This document shows, in pieces, positions 7,551-15,319 of a stretch of DNA of 16,619 nucleotides; positions within the stretch are counted from its first letter, which is position 1; each line of letters starts with the position of its first letter. The stretch is from Cellvibrionales bacterium UBA5860 (GTDB lineage: Bacteria; Pseudomonadota; Gammaproteobacteria; Pseudomonadales; Porticoccaceae). The DNA is taken from NCBI GenBank assembly GCA_002431545.1, contig DJFY01000077.1, positions 1-16,619 of the forward strand. Direction: 5' to 3'. The position numbers and the translations under genes are program-made. Below the pieces are notes generated by a model. That model saw only the letters and a list, made by a program, of their open reading frames with translations, was not told where the DNA came from and searched no databases.

Positions 7551-9234
7551 CCATAACCTGAATGTGGTGCTGTGCTGGCACATGCATCAACCGGAATACA
7601 GGGACCGGCGCACCGGCATCTACCAGCGTCCCTGGACTTACCTGCGCGCCATCAAAGATTACACCGACATGGCGGCGCATCTCGAGCAGGTGCCGGATGC
7701 ACAAGCCGTGATCAACTTTGCTCCCGTCCTGCTCGAACAAATCAACGATTACTCGGCGCAACTGGACGGCTACTTCAACCACGCCACTGCCTTACGCGAT
7801 CCCCTGCTATCGGCACTCAGTCAACAAAAATTCAACAAAGATATAGCTTTTCGCCAGGCGTTATTGGACACCTGCCTCAATGGTCACGTTCAACGCGCCA
7901 CAGGGCTGCACGAAAACTACGCGTTATTGCACGATTTCGCCGCAGACCTCGCCAGACATCCGACGCGCATTCGCTACGCAAACGAAATTTTTTTTAGCGA
8001 TCTGCTGGTTTGGTATCACCTGGGCTGGCTCGGCGAAACCGTGCGCCGCAACGACCCGCGTGTCTGGCAGTTGCTGGAAAAAGGCCACGGTTTCTCGTAT
8101 GCGGACCGGATAAGCCTGCTCTCTGTGATCGGCGAGCAAATCAAAGCTGTGATACCCCGTTATCGCACACTCGCGGCAACACCCAGGGTAGAACTTTCGA
8201 TGACGCCCTATGCACATCCGCTGGCGCCACTGCTCGCTGACTTCCACAGCGCGCGCGAGGCCAGCCCCAATTTACCACTGCCACGGTCTGCCGAATATCC
8301 TGGCGGAATTGACCGACTGCGTTGGCATATTGATGCCGGCAAACAGGTATTCAAGGCATGCTTTGGCCAACCCCCGACCGGCTGCTGGCCCGCCGAGGGC
8401 GCCATCAGCGACACCGTGCTCGCGCTCCTCGACGAGGCGGGCTTTACCTGGGCGGCAAGTGGTTCCGGTGTCCTGTTCAACAGCCTGGATAAATCCACTT
8501 CTGCACTTGGAACAGACCACGCGCTCTACCATGCATACAACGTCGACGAACTTGCAGTCACCTGTTTTTTCCGCGACGACCGCCTCTCTGATCTCATCGG
8601 ATTTACCTATTCTTCCTGGCACGCGGACGATGCAGTTGCCAATCTGATTCATCATCTGGAAAGCATCTCCGCTCGTTGCGGCAAGGAAGACAATGTCTTA
8701 GTCGCGATCATCATGGATGGCGAGAACGCATGGGAGCATTACCCGGATAATGGCTTCTATTTCCTGCAGGGGCTTTATCAAAGATTGAGCAGCCACCCCA
8801 AATTCAACCTGACGACTTTTTCCCAATGCCTGACAGGCAGCAAGTACACCCTGCCGCATGTCAGCGCTGGTAGCTGGATATATGGGGATCTTACGACCTG
8901 GATCGGCAGCCCGGACAAAAATCGCGCGTGGGACATGCTGGTCGAAGCCAAACAGGCCTTCGATCGCGCCGAGCGAGAACAACGACTGACCGGTAGCCAG
9001 CTCGACGCGGCCAGACAACAACTGGGTATCTGCGAAGGATCGGATTGGTTCTGGTGGCCCGGCGACTACAACGCAGGCGACGCCGTAGCTGCCTTTGACA
9101 ATCTGTTCCGAATCCAGCTCGGTACGCTGTACGACATTATCGAGGAACCGCAGCCTCAATATCTTGCCAACGCTTTCACCCACCCGCGGAGCAACGATTC
9201 CCCCACCAGCGGTGTGATGCGCAAGGCGCAATGA
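7540..9234 (+). CDS. Glycoside hydrolase family 57 protein, amylase-like
   Basis: A 564-residue GH57 enzyme, a (beta/alpha)7-barrel family of amylases, amylopullulanases, 4-alpha-glucanotransferases and branching enzymes. Visible family regions are [10 protein letters not shown] (13-22), [12 protein letters not shown] (221-232), [10 protein letters not shown] (281-290) with candidate nucleophile E286, [12 protein letters not shown] (390-401) with candidate acid/base D393, [13 protein letters not shown] (444-456) and [11 protein letters not shown] (500-510). The HxHQP opening is that of the COG1449 amylase/mannosidase group rather than GH57 branching enzymes. There is no signal peptide, so it should act in the cytosol, presumably on glycogen or maltodextrins. 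The ATG lies inside the end of glgC (11-base overlap) with AGGACAGG upstream, and the TGA overlaps the malQ ATG, so the three genes look translationally coupled. Its exact substrate is unknown. Confidence 0.9.
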   Translation: MPANHNLNVVLCWHMHQPEYRDRRTGIYQRPWTYLRAIKDYTDMAAHLEQVPDAQAVINFAPVLLEQINDYSAQLDGYFNHATALRDPLLSALSQQKFNKDIAFRQALLDTCLNGHVQRATGLHENYALLHDFAADLARHPTRIRYANEIFFSDLLVWYHLGWLGETVRRNDPRVWQLLEKGHGFSYADRISLLSVIGEQIKAVIPRYRTLAATPRVELSMTPYAHPLAPLLADFHSAREASPNLPLPRSAEYPGGIDRLRWHIDAGKQVFKACFGQPPTGCWPAEGAISDTVLALLDEAGFTWAASGSGVLFNSLDKSTSALGTDHALYHAYNVDELAVTCFFRDDRLSDLIGFTYSSWHADDAVANLIHHLESISARCGKEDNVLVAIIMDGENAWEHYPDNGFYFLQGLYQRLSSHPKFNLTTFSQCLTGSKYTLPHVSAGSWIYGDLTTWIGSPDKNRAWDMLVEAKQAFDRAEREQRLTGSQLDAARQQLGICEGSDWFWWPGDYNAGDAVAAFDNLFRIQLGTLYDIIEEPQPQYLANAFTHPRSNDSPTSGVMRKAQ

Positions 9235-10679
9235 GCCATATCCTGTCAAAGCGGCGACGCTGTGGCATTCTTCTGCCAATCACAGCCTTGCCGGACGGCG
9301 CGGAAAATGGCGATTTTGACAGCGCCCCCAGGTTCATCGACTGGCTTGCCAAAGCCGGGGTCACAGTTTGGCAAATTCTGCCACTTGGACCAACTCACGA
9401 TGACCTTTCACCCTACCTATGCCTGTCCGCCCACGCGGGAAACCCGGCCTTAATCGGTCTGCGGTGGCTCGCGAAGCAGCAATTTTTTGAGGCTTCGGCA
9501 TCGACCGGCGACCGCCGGCAGACCCTAGGGCAGGCATACCTGCTCTTCCGCCATCGCGCCGACGCACAATTAGTTGCAGAATACGAGGCTTTTGTCTCCG
9601 ACGCGACCCACTGGCTGGAAGACTACGCGACATTCTTCGTGCTCTGGCAACACCACAAACAATTGTCCTGGACAGAATGGCCGCAAGCGCTGCGCGACAG
9701 AACCCCTTCCGCGCTGGCGCAGGCTCAGGAACGCTGGGCGCAAGCCATCGATGAAGTTAAATTCACTCAGTTCCTGTTCTTCAAGCAATGGCGAGAGATT
9801 CGGGAATATGCACAATCGCGGGGCGTGCTGATTTTTGGCGACATGCCGCTCTTCGTTGCACACGACAGCGCCGATGTCTGGGCAAACCGGCATTATTTCA
9901 AACTGGCCGATAACGGGACCGCAAGTGTCGTGGCGGGCGTGCCGCCCGACTACTTCTCGGCCACCGGACAGCGTTGGGGCAATCCTCACTACCAGTGGAG
10001 TGCCATGCAGGCAGACGGTTTTAGCTGGTGGCGCGAGCGCCTGGAGACACAGTTGCGTTTATACGACTTGGTTCGTCTCGATCATTTTCGCGGCCTGCAG
10101 GCATCGTGGGAAATCCCGGCGGACAGCGTCACGGCGGAACAGGGCGTTTGGCGGGAGGCGCCAGGCTACGCATTATTGGAAAGTCTGAAAGCGGGCCGCC
10201 ATGAAATACCTCTGGTGGCGGAAGACCTCGGCTTGATTACGCCAGAGGTGCTCCACCTCAGGGATGATTTCAGTTTGCCTGGCATGGCCGTACTACAGTT
10301 CGCTTTTGACGGCGGATCCGATAACCCCTACCTGCCGCATAACCTCGAAAAACACAGCGTCCTATATACTGGCACGCACGATAACGACACGTCGCTCGGC
10401 TGGTTTAACCGCTTAGCGCAAGACCAGAGTGTTCGCGTCAGAAGTTACTTGCGTTGCCTTAAAAAAGACATGCCTGGTGCGCTGGTGGCTAGCGCCCTGG
10501 CCTCTGTGGCCCAGTGGGCCGTCATCCCTCTGCAGGATATTCTCGAACTCGGTACCAGCCATCGAATCAACACTCCCGGTACCCGCACCGGCAACTGGCG
10601 CTGGCGCTTCCAATGGCAGCAACTCACTGAGCAACACGCTTTTGATTTGCGCACACAAATCGATCTGTACGGCCGATAA
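9231..10679 (+). CDS. malQ: 4-alpha-glucanotransferase (amylomaltase, GH77)
   Basis: MalQ moves maltodextrin segments between alpha-1,4 glucans and releases glucose, recycling the short chains left by phosphorylase. The 482 residues carry the GH77 catalytic set: nucleophile D284 (VRLDHFRG), acid/base E331 (VAEDLG) and D384 (GTHDNDT), plus WGNPHYQW (249-256) and the C-terminal RINTPGT..GNWRWR (445-459). The length is at the short end for the family. The N-terminal signature differs from the common HPTSLPG...GPTGYGDSPYQ form: here it reads PITALPDG (16-23) and GPTHDDLSPYL (53-63), so it is a divergent subgroup. The ATG overlaps the GH57 stop (ATGA), with AAGG just upstream. It ends the glgC operon; 185 bp follow before gap, with no clear terminator. 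Confidence 0.93.
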   Translation: MSHILSKRRRCGILLPITALPDGAENGDFDSAPRFIDWLAKAGVTVWQILPLGPTHDDLSPYLCLSAHAGNPALIGLRWLAKQQFFEASASTGDRRQTLGQAYLLFRHRADAQLVAEYEAFVSDATHWLEDYATFFVLWQHHKQLSWTEWPQALRDRTPSALAQAQERWAQAIDEVKFTQFLFFKQWREIREYAQSRGVLIFGDMPLFVAHDSADVWANRHYFKLADNGTASVVAGVPPDYFSATGQRWGNPHYQWSAMQADGFSWWRERLETQLRLYDLVRLDHFRGLQASWEIPADSVTAEQGVWREAPGYALLESLKAGRHEIPLVAEDLGLITPEVLHLRDDFSLPGMAVLQFAFDGGSDNPYLPHNLEKHSVLYTGTHDNDTSLGWFNRLAQDQSVRVRSYLRCLKKDMPGALVASALASVAQWAVIPLQDILELGTSHRINTPGTRTGNWRWRFQWQQLTEQHAFDLRTQIDLYGR

Positions 10680-10718
10680 GAGCCTTCGGGATCAACATAA
10701 TCAGCGCAATCCGATAAT

Positions 10719-10732
10719 TTGATTTACATCAA
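10719..10732 (+). promoter_or_regulatory. Perfect FNR/Anr box upstream of gap
   Basis: TTGAT-TTAC-ATCAA is an exact match to the FNR/Anr consensus TTGAT-N4-ATCAA. It begins 40 bp after the malQ stop and lies 132 bp before the gap ATG, in non-coding DNA. The best of the five sites in this window. Confidence 0.75.
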
Positions 10733-10754
10733 CATAGCCGGGCGAAACGCATGG

Positions 10755-10767
10755 GGTAATCGGCAAA
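10755..10767 (+). promoter_or_regulatory. Candidate class II FNR-dependent promoter of gap
   Basis: GGTAAT (10755-10760) matches four of six bases of TATAAT and starts exactly 22 bp after the FNR box, so the box would be centred at -41.5 from a start near 10767. The resulting leader is about 98 bases. It contains possible stems CTTTGC/GCAAAG (10814-10819 with 10833-10838) and a six-codon frame (10848-10868) whose stop overlaps the gap ATG. Confidence 0.5.
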
Positions 10768-10864
10768 CCAGACCAAAGGAAGTTACAGGACGCACCTGAC
10801 GCAAGGCAAGCCTCTTTGCGCAGCCTTCGCCAGCAAAGCGCTTTAAAATGCCGACTCTACAGCG

Positions 10865-11866
10865 ATGAAAAGAATAGCCATCAACGGCCTCGGACGCATA
10901 GGCCGCCTGATATTGCGTCGCTACCTTCAGGAAACGTTTGCACAGTTCGCAGTGGTCGCTGTAAATGACCCGGCCCCCGCGGACAACCTCGTCTATTTGC
11001 TCAAATACGACTCCGTCCACGGCCGCGCTGGTTTTGACATTGAATACAGAGACAGCGAACTCTGGCTCGATGATGTGCATATACCACTATACTCGGAACT
11101 GGATCCCGAGCGACTGCCGTGGCAGGCACTGGAGATTGACGTCGTTCTCGAGTGTAGCGGTCGCTTCACCGACCGCGCGAGCGCCATCAAGCATATCAAT
11201 GCCGGTGCGACGCGAGTCCTGATCAGCGCGCCGTCGCCCGATGCCGATGTAACGCTGGTGTTGGGTGTCAACGACAAGCGTTTCGATCCCGACCGTCATT
11301 TCGTTATTTCCAACGCCTCCTGCACCACCAATTCGCTGGCGCCACCGCTGAAAGTACTCGACGACAGGTTTGGCGTGGAACAGGCATTGGTAACTACTGT
11401 CCACGCCTACACAGCCGGTCAGGCCACCGTTGATCGAGCCGCCCGCCATAAAATCCGCGGCCGGGCCAGTGCGCTTAATATCATTCCCACCTCGACCGGC
11501 GCGGATGCAGCGACAGAACGCGTTCTGCCGCAACTGAAAGGTCGCTTGAGTGCGCTGGCTTTGCGCGTACCGGTCGCCGACGGGGCACTGACAGATGTCA
11601 GCGTGTATCTGAAGAAACCGGCGACTGTTGCGGGCATCAACAGTACTTTTAAGGAAGCCGCCGGGAAAGAAATGAGTAACATCCTTGCCTACAGCGAAGA
11701 AGATCTGGTGTCCTCCGACATCATCGGCAACCCCCACTCCGCGATTATCCACAGCCAATCAACGCGAGTTTTGCAGGATCATTTCGCCAAAATACACGTC
11801 TGGTACGACAATGAATTCGCTTATGCCTGCCGCTGTCTCGATTTACTGGAACGGTTATCCCTGTGA
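10865..11866 (+). CDS. gap: Glyceraldehyde-3-phosphate dehydrogenase (divergent, type I)
   Basis: The enzyme interconverts glyceraldehyde 3-phosphate and 1,3-bisphosphoglycerate with NAD(P). The 333 residues have the NAD-binding INGLGRIGR (6-14), adenosine-ribose aspartate D35 (VNDPAPAD, favouring NAD), catalytic C153 in SNASCTTNSLAP (149-160), H180 in TTVHAYTAGQ and the phosphate-site RVPV block. Compared with common GapA proteins several near-invariant spots differ: CTTNS for CTTNC, TSTGADAAT for TTTGAAKAV, and WYDNEFAY for WYDNEWGY. It is therefore probably a specialised paralogue rather than the main housekeeping copy (inference). The catalytic pair is intact. The start is fixed by the usual N-terminus, though no good ribosome-binding site precedes it. 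A perfect FNR box and well-spaced -10 lie upstream. It converges with the DUF3775 gene. Confidence 0.93.
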   Translation: MKRIAINGLGRIGRLILRRYLQETFAQFAVVAVNDPAPADNLVYLLKYDSVHGRAGFDIEYRDSELWLDDVHIPLYSELDPERLPWQALEIDVVLECSGRFTDRASAIKHINAGATRVLISAPSPDADVTLVLGVNDKRFDPDRHFVISNASCTTNSLAPPLKVLDDRFGVEQALVTTVHAYTAGQATVDRAARHKIRGRASALNIIPTSTGADAATERVLPQLKGRLSALALRVPVADGALTDVSVYLKKPATVAGINSTFKEAAGKEMSNILAYSEEDLVSSDIIGNPHSAIIHSQSTRVLQDHFAKIHVWYDNEFAYACRCLDLLERLSL

Positions 11867-11929
11867 ATCCGCGCGGAATCGCGAACCTGTTACACAAGGT
11901 CGGCGGCCGGGCCGGAAAAAATCTAGACT

Positions 11930-12328
11930 TCAGTCTTCACAGGTATAACCATGCAGGCTTAAACCTTCCTGCAAATAATCGCCAAGCAGGGGCGTACTGA
12001 TTAAATAGTCGGCCGTGCGATTGTTAAACGCCTGCCCTGCCGCCTCAAGGGCTGCACCCCACTCGTCGAGTGAGTAGTCGCCACGACCGAGCCACATCAA
12101 GGCGACGAGGCAAACCTGCTGATCAGGCTCCAGGTCGCCGATCGTGCTCACCATTTCGGAGTAAACCGGATTACTCTCCTCGGCGGTCTCTAACGGCGAT
12201 GCAGCAAAATCCTCGTCCGCTACATCGAGGCCTGTATCCACCATGTCCGGTCCGCCCTCAGCGGTCTGAAACTCGTGCGCACGATCAATAAGAAAGCAAA
12301 CCGTCTCCGGGTTTATCTCGATAGCCAT
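11930..12328 (-). CDS. DUF3775 family protein
   Basis: A 132-residue acidic, soluble protein of unknown function. The C-terminal part, with LEPDQQVCLVALMWLGRGDY (66-85) followed by a helix-forming segment containing EWGAALEAA, matches the DUF3775 pattern as I remember it. I see no transmembrane segment, signal peptide or catalytic motif. It follows glgP on the same strand with a 42-bp gap, so the two are likely co-transcribed. Its stop lies 63 bp from the gap stop, in convergent orientation. Association with glgP is the only functional hint. Confidence 0.75.
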   Translation of the reverse strand: MAIEINPETVCFLIDRAHEFQTAEGGPDMVDTGLDVADEDFAASPLETAEESNPVYSEMVSTIGDLEPDQQVCLVALMWLGRGDYSLDEWGAALEAAGQAFNNRTADYLISTPLLGDYLQEGLSLHGYTCED

Positions 12329-12370
12329 AAACCAGCCGCCCGTAAGTGAAAATAACCCGATTAATACGAA

Positions 12371-14974
12371 TTACAGCCATAACATGCAACCCATTTCAAA
12401 GGGATGACTTAGCATCGGGTGATAGGGATAAACCCGCATACGATAATTTTTCAGCCCGCAAAACTCCGGGGCCCAGTCGAGAACAAAAAGCGCCCTGTCG
12501 CCCGCTGTTTCTCCAGATTCAGTAGCGCTAAACCGAATACAGTGATCAGCGATAAAAGCTTCGTCCTCGGTCGCACCCAACAGGCAATCGACGACGAGGT
12601 CCTCGCTTTGCAATCCGTTCAGTGTCACTTCGACCTGTATTTGTATACTATCGCGGTAGAAAATCTCACCATCGATACCTCCGCTACAACGCGCGCTAAC
12701 GCCCGACCAACATTCCAGAACTCGCTTTTTCCACAACGCAAGGAGCTCCGCATTCCCTGCCCTGCCGAGCCGTCGATTTTGCGCCGCTGCAGGTTGGTAC
12801 ATGGTTTCGACATATTGGGCGACCATGCGCTGGGCGTTAAAGCGGCTGATGATCGACTGCATGGAGGCGCGCGACAAATGCACCCACTGGGCGGGGTATT
12901 GACTCCCATTGCGATCGTAATAAGCCGGCACAACCTGGTGTTCCAAAATGTCGAGAAAATCTATCGCTTCCTGGCGGGAGCAATACTCCGGATCCCATCC
13001 GGTCTGTTTATGCGGCGAAACCGCCCAGCCATTATTGCCGTCGTAACCCTCCTCCCACCAGCCGTCGCGGATACTGAAATTAACGACCCCGTTCGCACCG
13101 GCTTTCTGACCCGAAGTGCCGCAGGCTTCGAGCGGATATTCCGGTGTGTTCAGCCAGACATCGCACCCGGCAACAAGTACCCGAGCCAAAGCCATGTCGT
13201 AACCCTCGAGAAGTAATATCCGGCCGATAAATTCCGGCTGCAACGAGTACTCGTGAATGTCTTTGATCAACGCCTGACCAGGCTCGTCACTGGGGTGCGC
13301 TTTGCCGGCAAATATAAAAATGATGGGGCGATCAGGATCCTGGAGCAGCGAGAGCAAACGCTCCAGCTGGGAAAATAATAGTGTCGCTCGCTTGTAAGTG
13401 GCGAAACGTCGGGCGAAACCAATAATCAACGTATCGCATTCGCCATCGGAAATATATGCCGTACTGCGCTCTACCAGAGCCTGACTCAGCCCGTTGCGAA
13501 GATGTTGACGGCACAAGCGTCTATGAACATCTTGCACCAGTGACTGCTTGATGGCGCTATGCGTCTGCCACCAGAGCGCGTCGTCAATGGTTTCCAAGCA
13601 TGTCCAGTATGCCTTTTCGTCGAGACGGGTACGCCAGTCTGGAAACCGGGAGTCGAACAATTCGACCCAGTGCTTGTCGAGGATGCTTTCAACGTGCACG
13701 CCATTGGTAATATGGCCGATAGGATTTTCTCTGAAGGGAATCTGCGGCCAGATATGCTGTTCCATGTGTGCGGCGACACCGCCGTGGATGCGGCTGACGC
13801 CGTTGTGAAAACGCGAGCCGCGCAAGGCCAGCGAAGTCATGTTGAAATGGTGCTGGTTTGCCGGGGATTTTCCCAAAGCCATAAATTCGTCGAAGGCGAT
13901 GCGCGCATCCAGCGAGTAACGGCTGAAATAGTGCACCATTGTCTCTTCGTCAAAACTATCGTGACCCGCAGCGATCGGTGTATGAATGGTGAACACCGTC
14001 GCACCGGCCACTTGTTCGAGCGCTGAATGAAAGTCCGCTCCTTTCCTGGTCAGTTCGAGCACGCGCTCAAATATCTGGAATGCGGCATGACCTTCGTTGA
14101 TATGCCAAACAGAGGGTGCCAGCCCAAGCGCCCGCAAGGCTCGGACACCGCCGATTCCGAGAATCATTTCCTGTTGAATACGGGTATGCTGATCCCCGCC
14201 ATATAAGCGATTGGTGATCAAGCGGTCTTCCTCGATATTCACCGGCAAGTCGCTGTCCAACAGATAGAGTGAAACCCGACCAACGGCTGCGCGCCAGACC
14301 CGCAACTGCACCTTGCGATCTGCAATTTCAATCTCGACGTGTATCTCCTTTCCCTTGTTATCCCACGCCAATGCAATGGGCAGGTTTACAAAAGGTTGAT
14401 TGACGCCAAGGGAAATTTGCCGTCCCCGGGAATCGATCGTCTGATTGAAATATCCCTGGTGATAAAGCAACCCGACGGCGACGAAAGGAATACCCATATC
14501 GCTGGCAGCCTTGCAATGATCGCCGGCCAGTATCCCTAGGCCACCCGAGTAGATCGGAAAACTTTCGTGAAAGCCAAACTCCGCACAAAAATATGCCACC
14601 AGCGGCAAATCGCCGGCGCCCTCCTGCACCTCATTTTGCGTCGGCGCGCTACGGCTGTGGTAGTCGTCGTAAAAGCCTACCGCGGCATGATACTTTTCGA
14701 GGTACTCTGGATCCGCGGCGGCGGCTTCCAGTTTGCCTTGCTCGACCCGGCGCAGAAATAACTTTGGGCTATGGTTGCACGTCTTCCACAACTCTGTATC
14801 CAGGGAAAAAAACAACTCCCGGATAGGACGGTGCCAACTGTACAGGAGGTCATTGGCCAGATCGTGCAACCGCGCCAGCGCCGCGGGAACACGAGGCTTT
14901 ACCTCCAGACTAAAGTCAGTCGCGGCCATGTCGTCACGCCAATGAAAAGACAGCAGGGTGGTTCTCTGATCCAT
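12371..14974 (-). CDS. glgP: Alpha-glucan (glycogen/maltodextrin) phosphorylase, GT35
   Basis: The enzyme releases glucose 1-phosphate from glycogen ends using phosphate and pyridoxal phosphate. From the first ATG it has 867 residues: an N-terminal DUF3417-type domain (about 22-125, with RLHDLANDLLYSWH), YFCAEFGFHESFPIYSGGLG (128-147), HINEGHAAF (291-299), TNGVHV (423-428), RRFATYKRATLL (522-533) and LEACGTSGQKAGANGVVNFS (615-634). K624 is the expected cofactor lysine. This is the compact bacterial/archaeal-type phosphorylase, distinct from E. coli GlgP/MalP. Start choice is open: ATG 14974 is preceded by a weak GATGGGA, but a perfect FNR box at 15000-15013 would place the -10 on that codon. 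ATG 14929 (852 residues, beginning MAATDFSLEV) would then be the real start, with the conserved domain still complete. It leads a leftward pair with DUF3775. Confidence 0.95.
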   Translation of the reverse strand: MDQRTTLLSFHWRDDMAATDFSLEVKPRVPAALARLHDLANDLLYSWHRPIRELFFSLDTELWKTCNHSPKLFLRRVEQGKLEAAAADPEYLEKYHAAVGFYDDYHSRSAPTQNEVQEGAGDLPLVAYFCAEFGFHESFPIYSGGLGILAGDHCKAASDMGIPFVAVGLLYHQGYFNQTIDSRGRQISLGVNQPFVNLPIALAWDNKGKEIHVEIEIADRKVQLRVWRAAVGRVSLYLLDSDLPVNIEEDRLITNRLYGGDQHTRIQQEMILGIGGVRALRALGLAPSVWHINEGHAAFQIFERVLELTRKGADFHSALEQVAGATVFTIHTPIAAGHDSFDEETMVHYFSRYSLDARIAFDEFMALGKSPANQHHFNMTSLALRGSRFHNGVSRIHGGVAAHMEQHIWPQIPFRENPIGHITNGVHVESILDKHWVELFDSRFPDWRTRLDEKAYWTCLETIDDALWWQTHSAIKQSLVQDVHRRLCRQHLRNGLSQALVERSTAYISDGECDTLIIGFARRFATYKRATLLFSQLERLLSLLQDPDRPIIFIFAGKAHPSDEPGQALIKDIHEYSLQPEFIGRILLLEGYDMALARVLVAGCDVWLNTPEYPLEACGTSGQKAGANGVVNFSIRDGWWEEGYDGNNGWAVSPHKQTGWDPEYCSRQEAIDFLDILEHQVVPAYYDRNGSQYPAQWVHLSRASMQSIISRFNAQRMVAQYVETMYQPAAAQNRRLGRAGNAELLALWKKRVLECWSGVSARCSGGIDGEIFYRDSIQIQVEVTLNGLQSEDLVVDCLLGATEDEAFIADHCIRFSATESGETAGDRALFVLDWAPEFCGLKNYRMRVYPYHPMLSHPFEMGCMLWL

Positions 14975-14999
14975 TTAATCCCATCCCGGTCCCCAAGAG

Positions 15000-15013
15000 T
15001 TGATCAGCATCAA
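15000..15013 (-). promoter_or_regulatory. Perfect FNR/Anr box upstream of glgP
   Basis: TTGAT-CAGC-ATCAA matches the FNR/Anr consensus exactly. On the minus strand the next 21 bp are followed by TTAAAT (14978-14973), four of six matches to TATAAT, so a class II start would fall near 14967. That is inside the longest glgP frame and favours translation from ATG 14929. The kinase on the other strand is about 300 bp away and has its own promoter-like sequence. Confidence 0.7.
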
Positions 15014-15112
15014 TCTTTACGTGCACAGCACAATCTGTCGCGCCGGGGTGGATTGCGGCTCAAAAAGCACAGGCCTCAAACCGTGGCCCCCTCCTTGATC
15101 GACATGGATTCG

Positions 15113-15135
15113 CGACAATCTATTTAAGATTGTCG
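15113..15135. repeat. Perfect 23-bp inverted repeat (9-bp arms)
   Basis: CGACAATCT (15113-15121) and AGATTGTCG (15127-15135) are exact reverse complements around the centre ATTTA. No T-run follows on either strand, so it does not look like an intrinsic terminator. It sits midway between the divergent glgP and kinase starts and is more likely an operator for a dimeric regulator. The regulator is unknown. Confidence 0.6.
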
Positions 15136-15209
15136 GGCCTGCAGTCCCGACTCAAGCCTCCAGTGCCGCGGGCTGGTGGCAAAAAATGGTGGACTCGGAG
15201 TTAAAAATA

Positions 15210-15238
15210 CTGACAAAACGTTCAACTGATCATAAGAT
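15210..15238 (+). promoter_or_regulatory. Candidate sigma-70 promoter of the histidine kinase
   Basis: CTGACA (15210-15215) and TAAGAT (15233-15238) are separated by 17 bp; they match five and four of six consensus bases. Transcription would begin near 15245, about 75 bases before the GTG start of the kinase. Confidence 0.45.
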
Positions 15239-15319
15239 TAAAAAGTCACTCAAAAATGCGGAGATAGCCCTGATACTTAATGTCCAGGTAAATATACAGC
15301 CAGCGGGGATGAGGCCAGA

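Larger units (their letters stand above)
14975..15319. promoter_or_regulatory. 345-bp divergent intergenic region (glgP / histidine kinase)
   Basis: The gap lies between the divergent start codons of glgP and the kinase. It contains a perfect FNR box next to glgP (15000-15013), a perfect 9-bp-arm inverted repeat (15113-15135) and a sigma-70-like promoter for the kinase (15210-15238). The rest, including 15014-15112 and 15136-15209, shows no gene or structure that I can support. Confidence 0.6.

Noticed and set aside
10848..10868. Six-codon frame whose stop overlaps the gap ATG, as a coupling leader peptide
   Set aside because: It has no ribosome-binding site and a frame this short arises easily by chance; noted only within the gap promoter entry.
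11087..11758. 223-codon minus-strand open frame opposite gap
   Set aside because: Antisense to the catalytic core of GAPDH; translated sequence shows no domain.
11867..11929. GC-rich stretch followed by AAAAAA as a bidirectional terminator between gap and DUF3775
   Set aside because: The GC-rich part forms only a four-base stem and the A-run is on the wrong side for the leftward transcript; rightward it lacks a T-run.
12419..13216. 265-codon plus-strand open frame opposite glgP
   Set aside because: Shadow of glgP; low-complexity mixed composition and no start signal.
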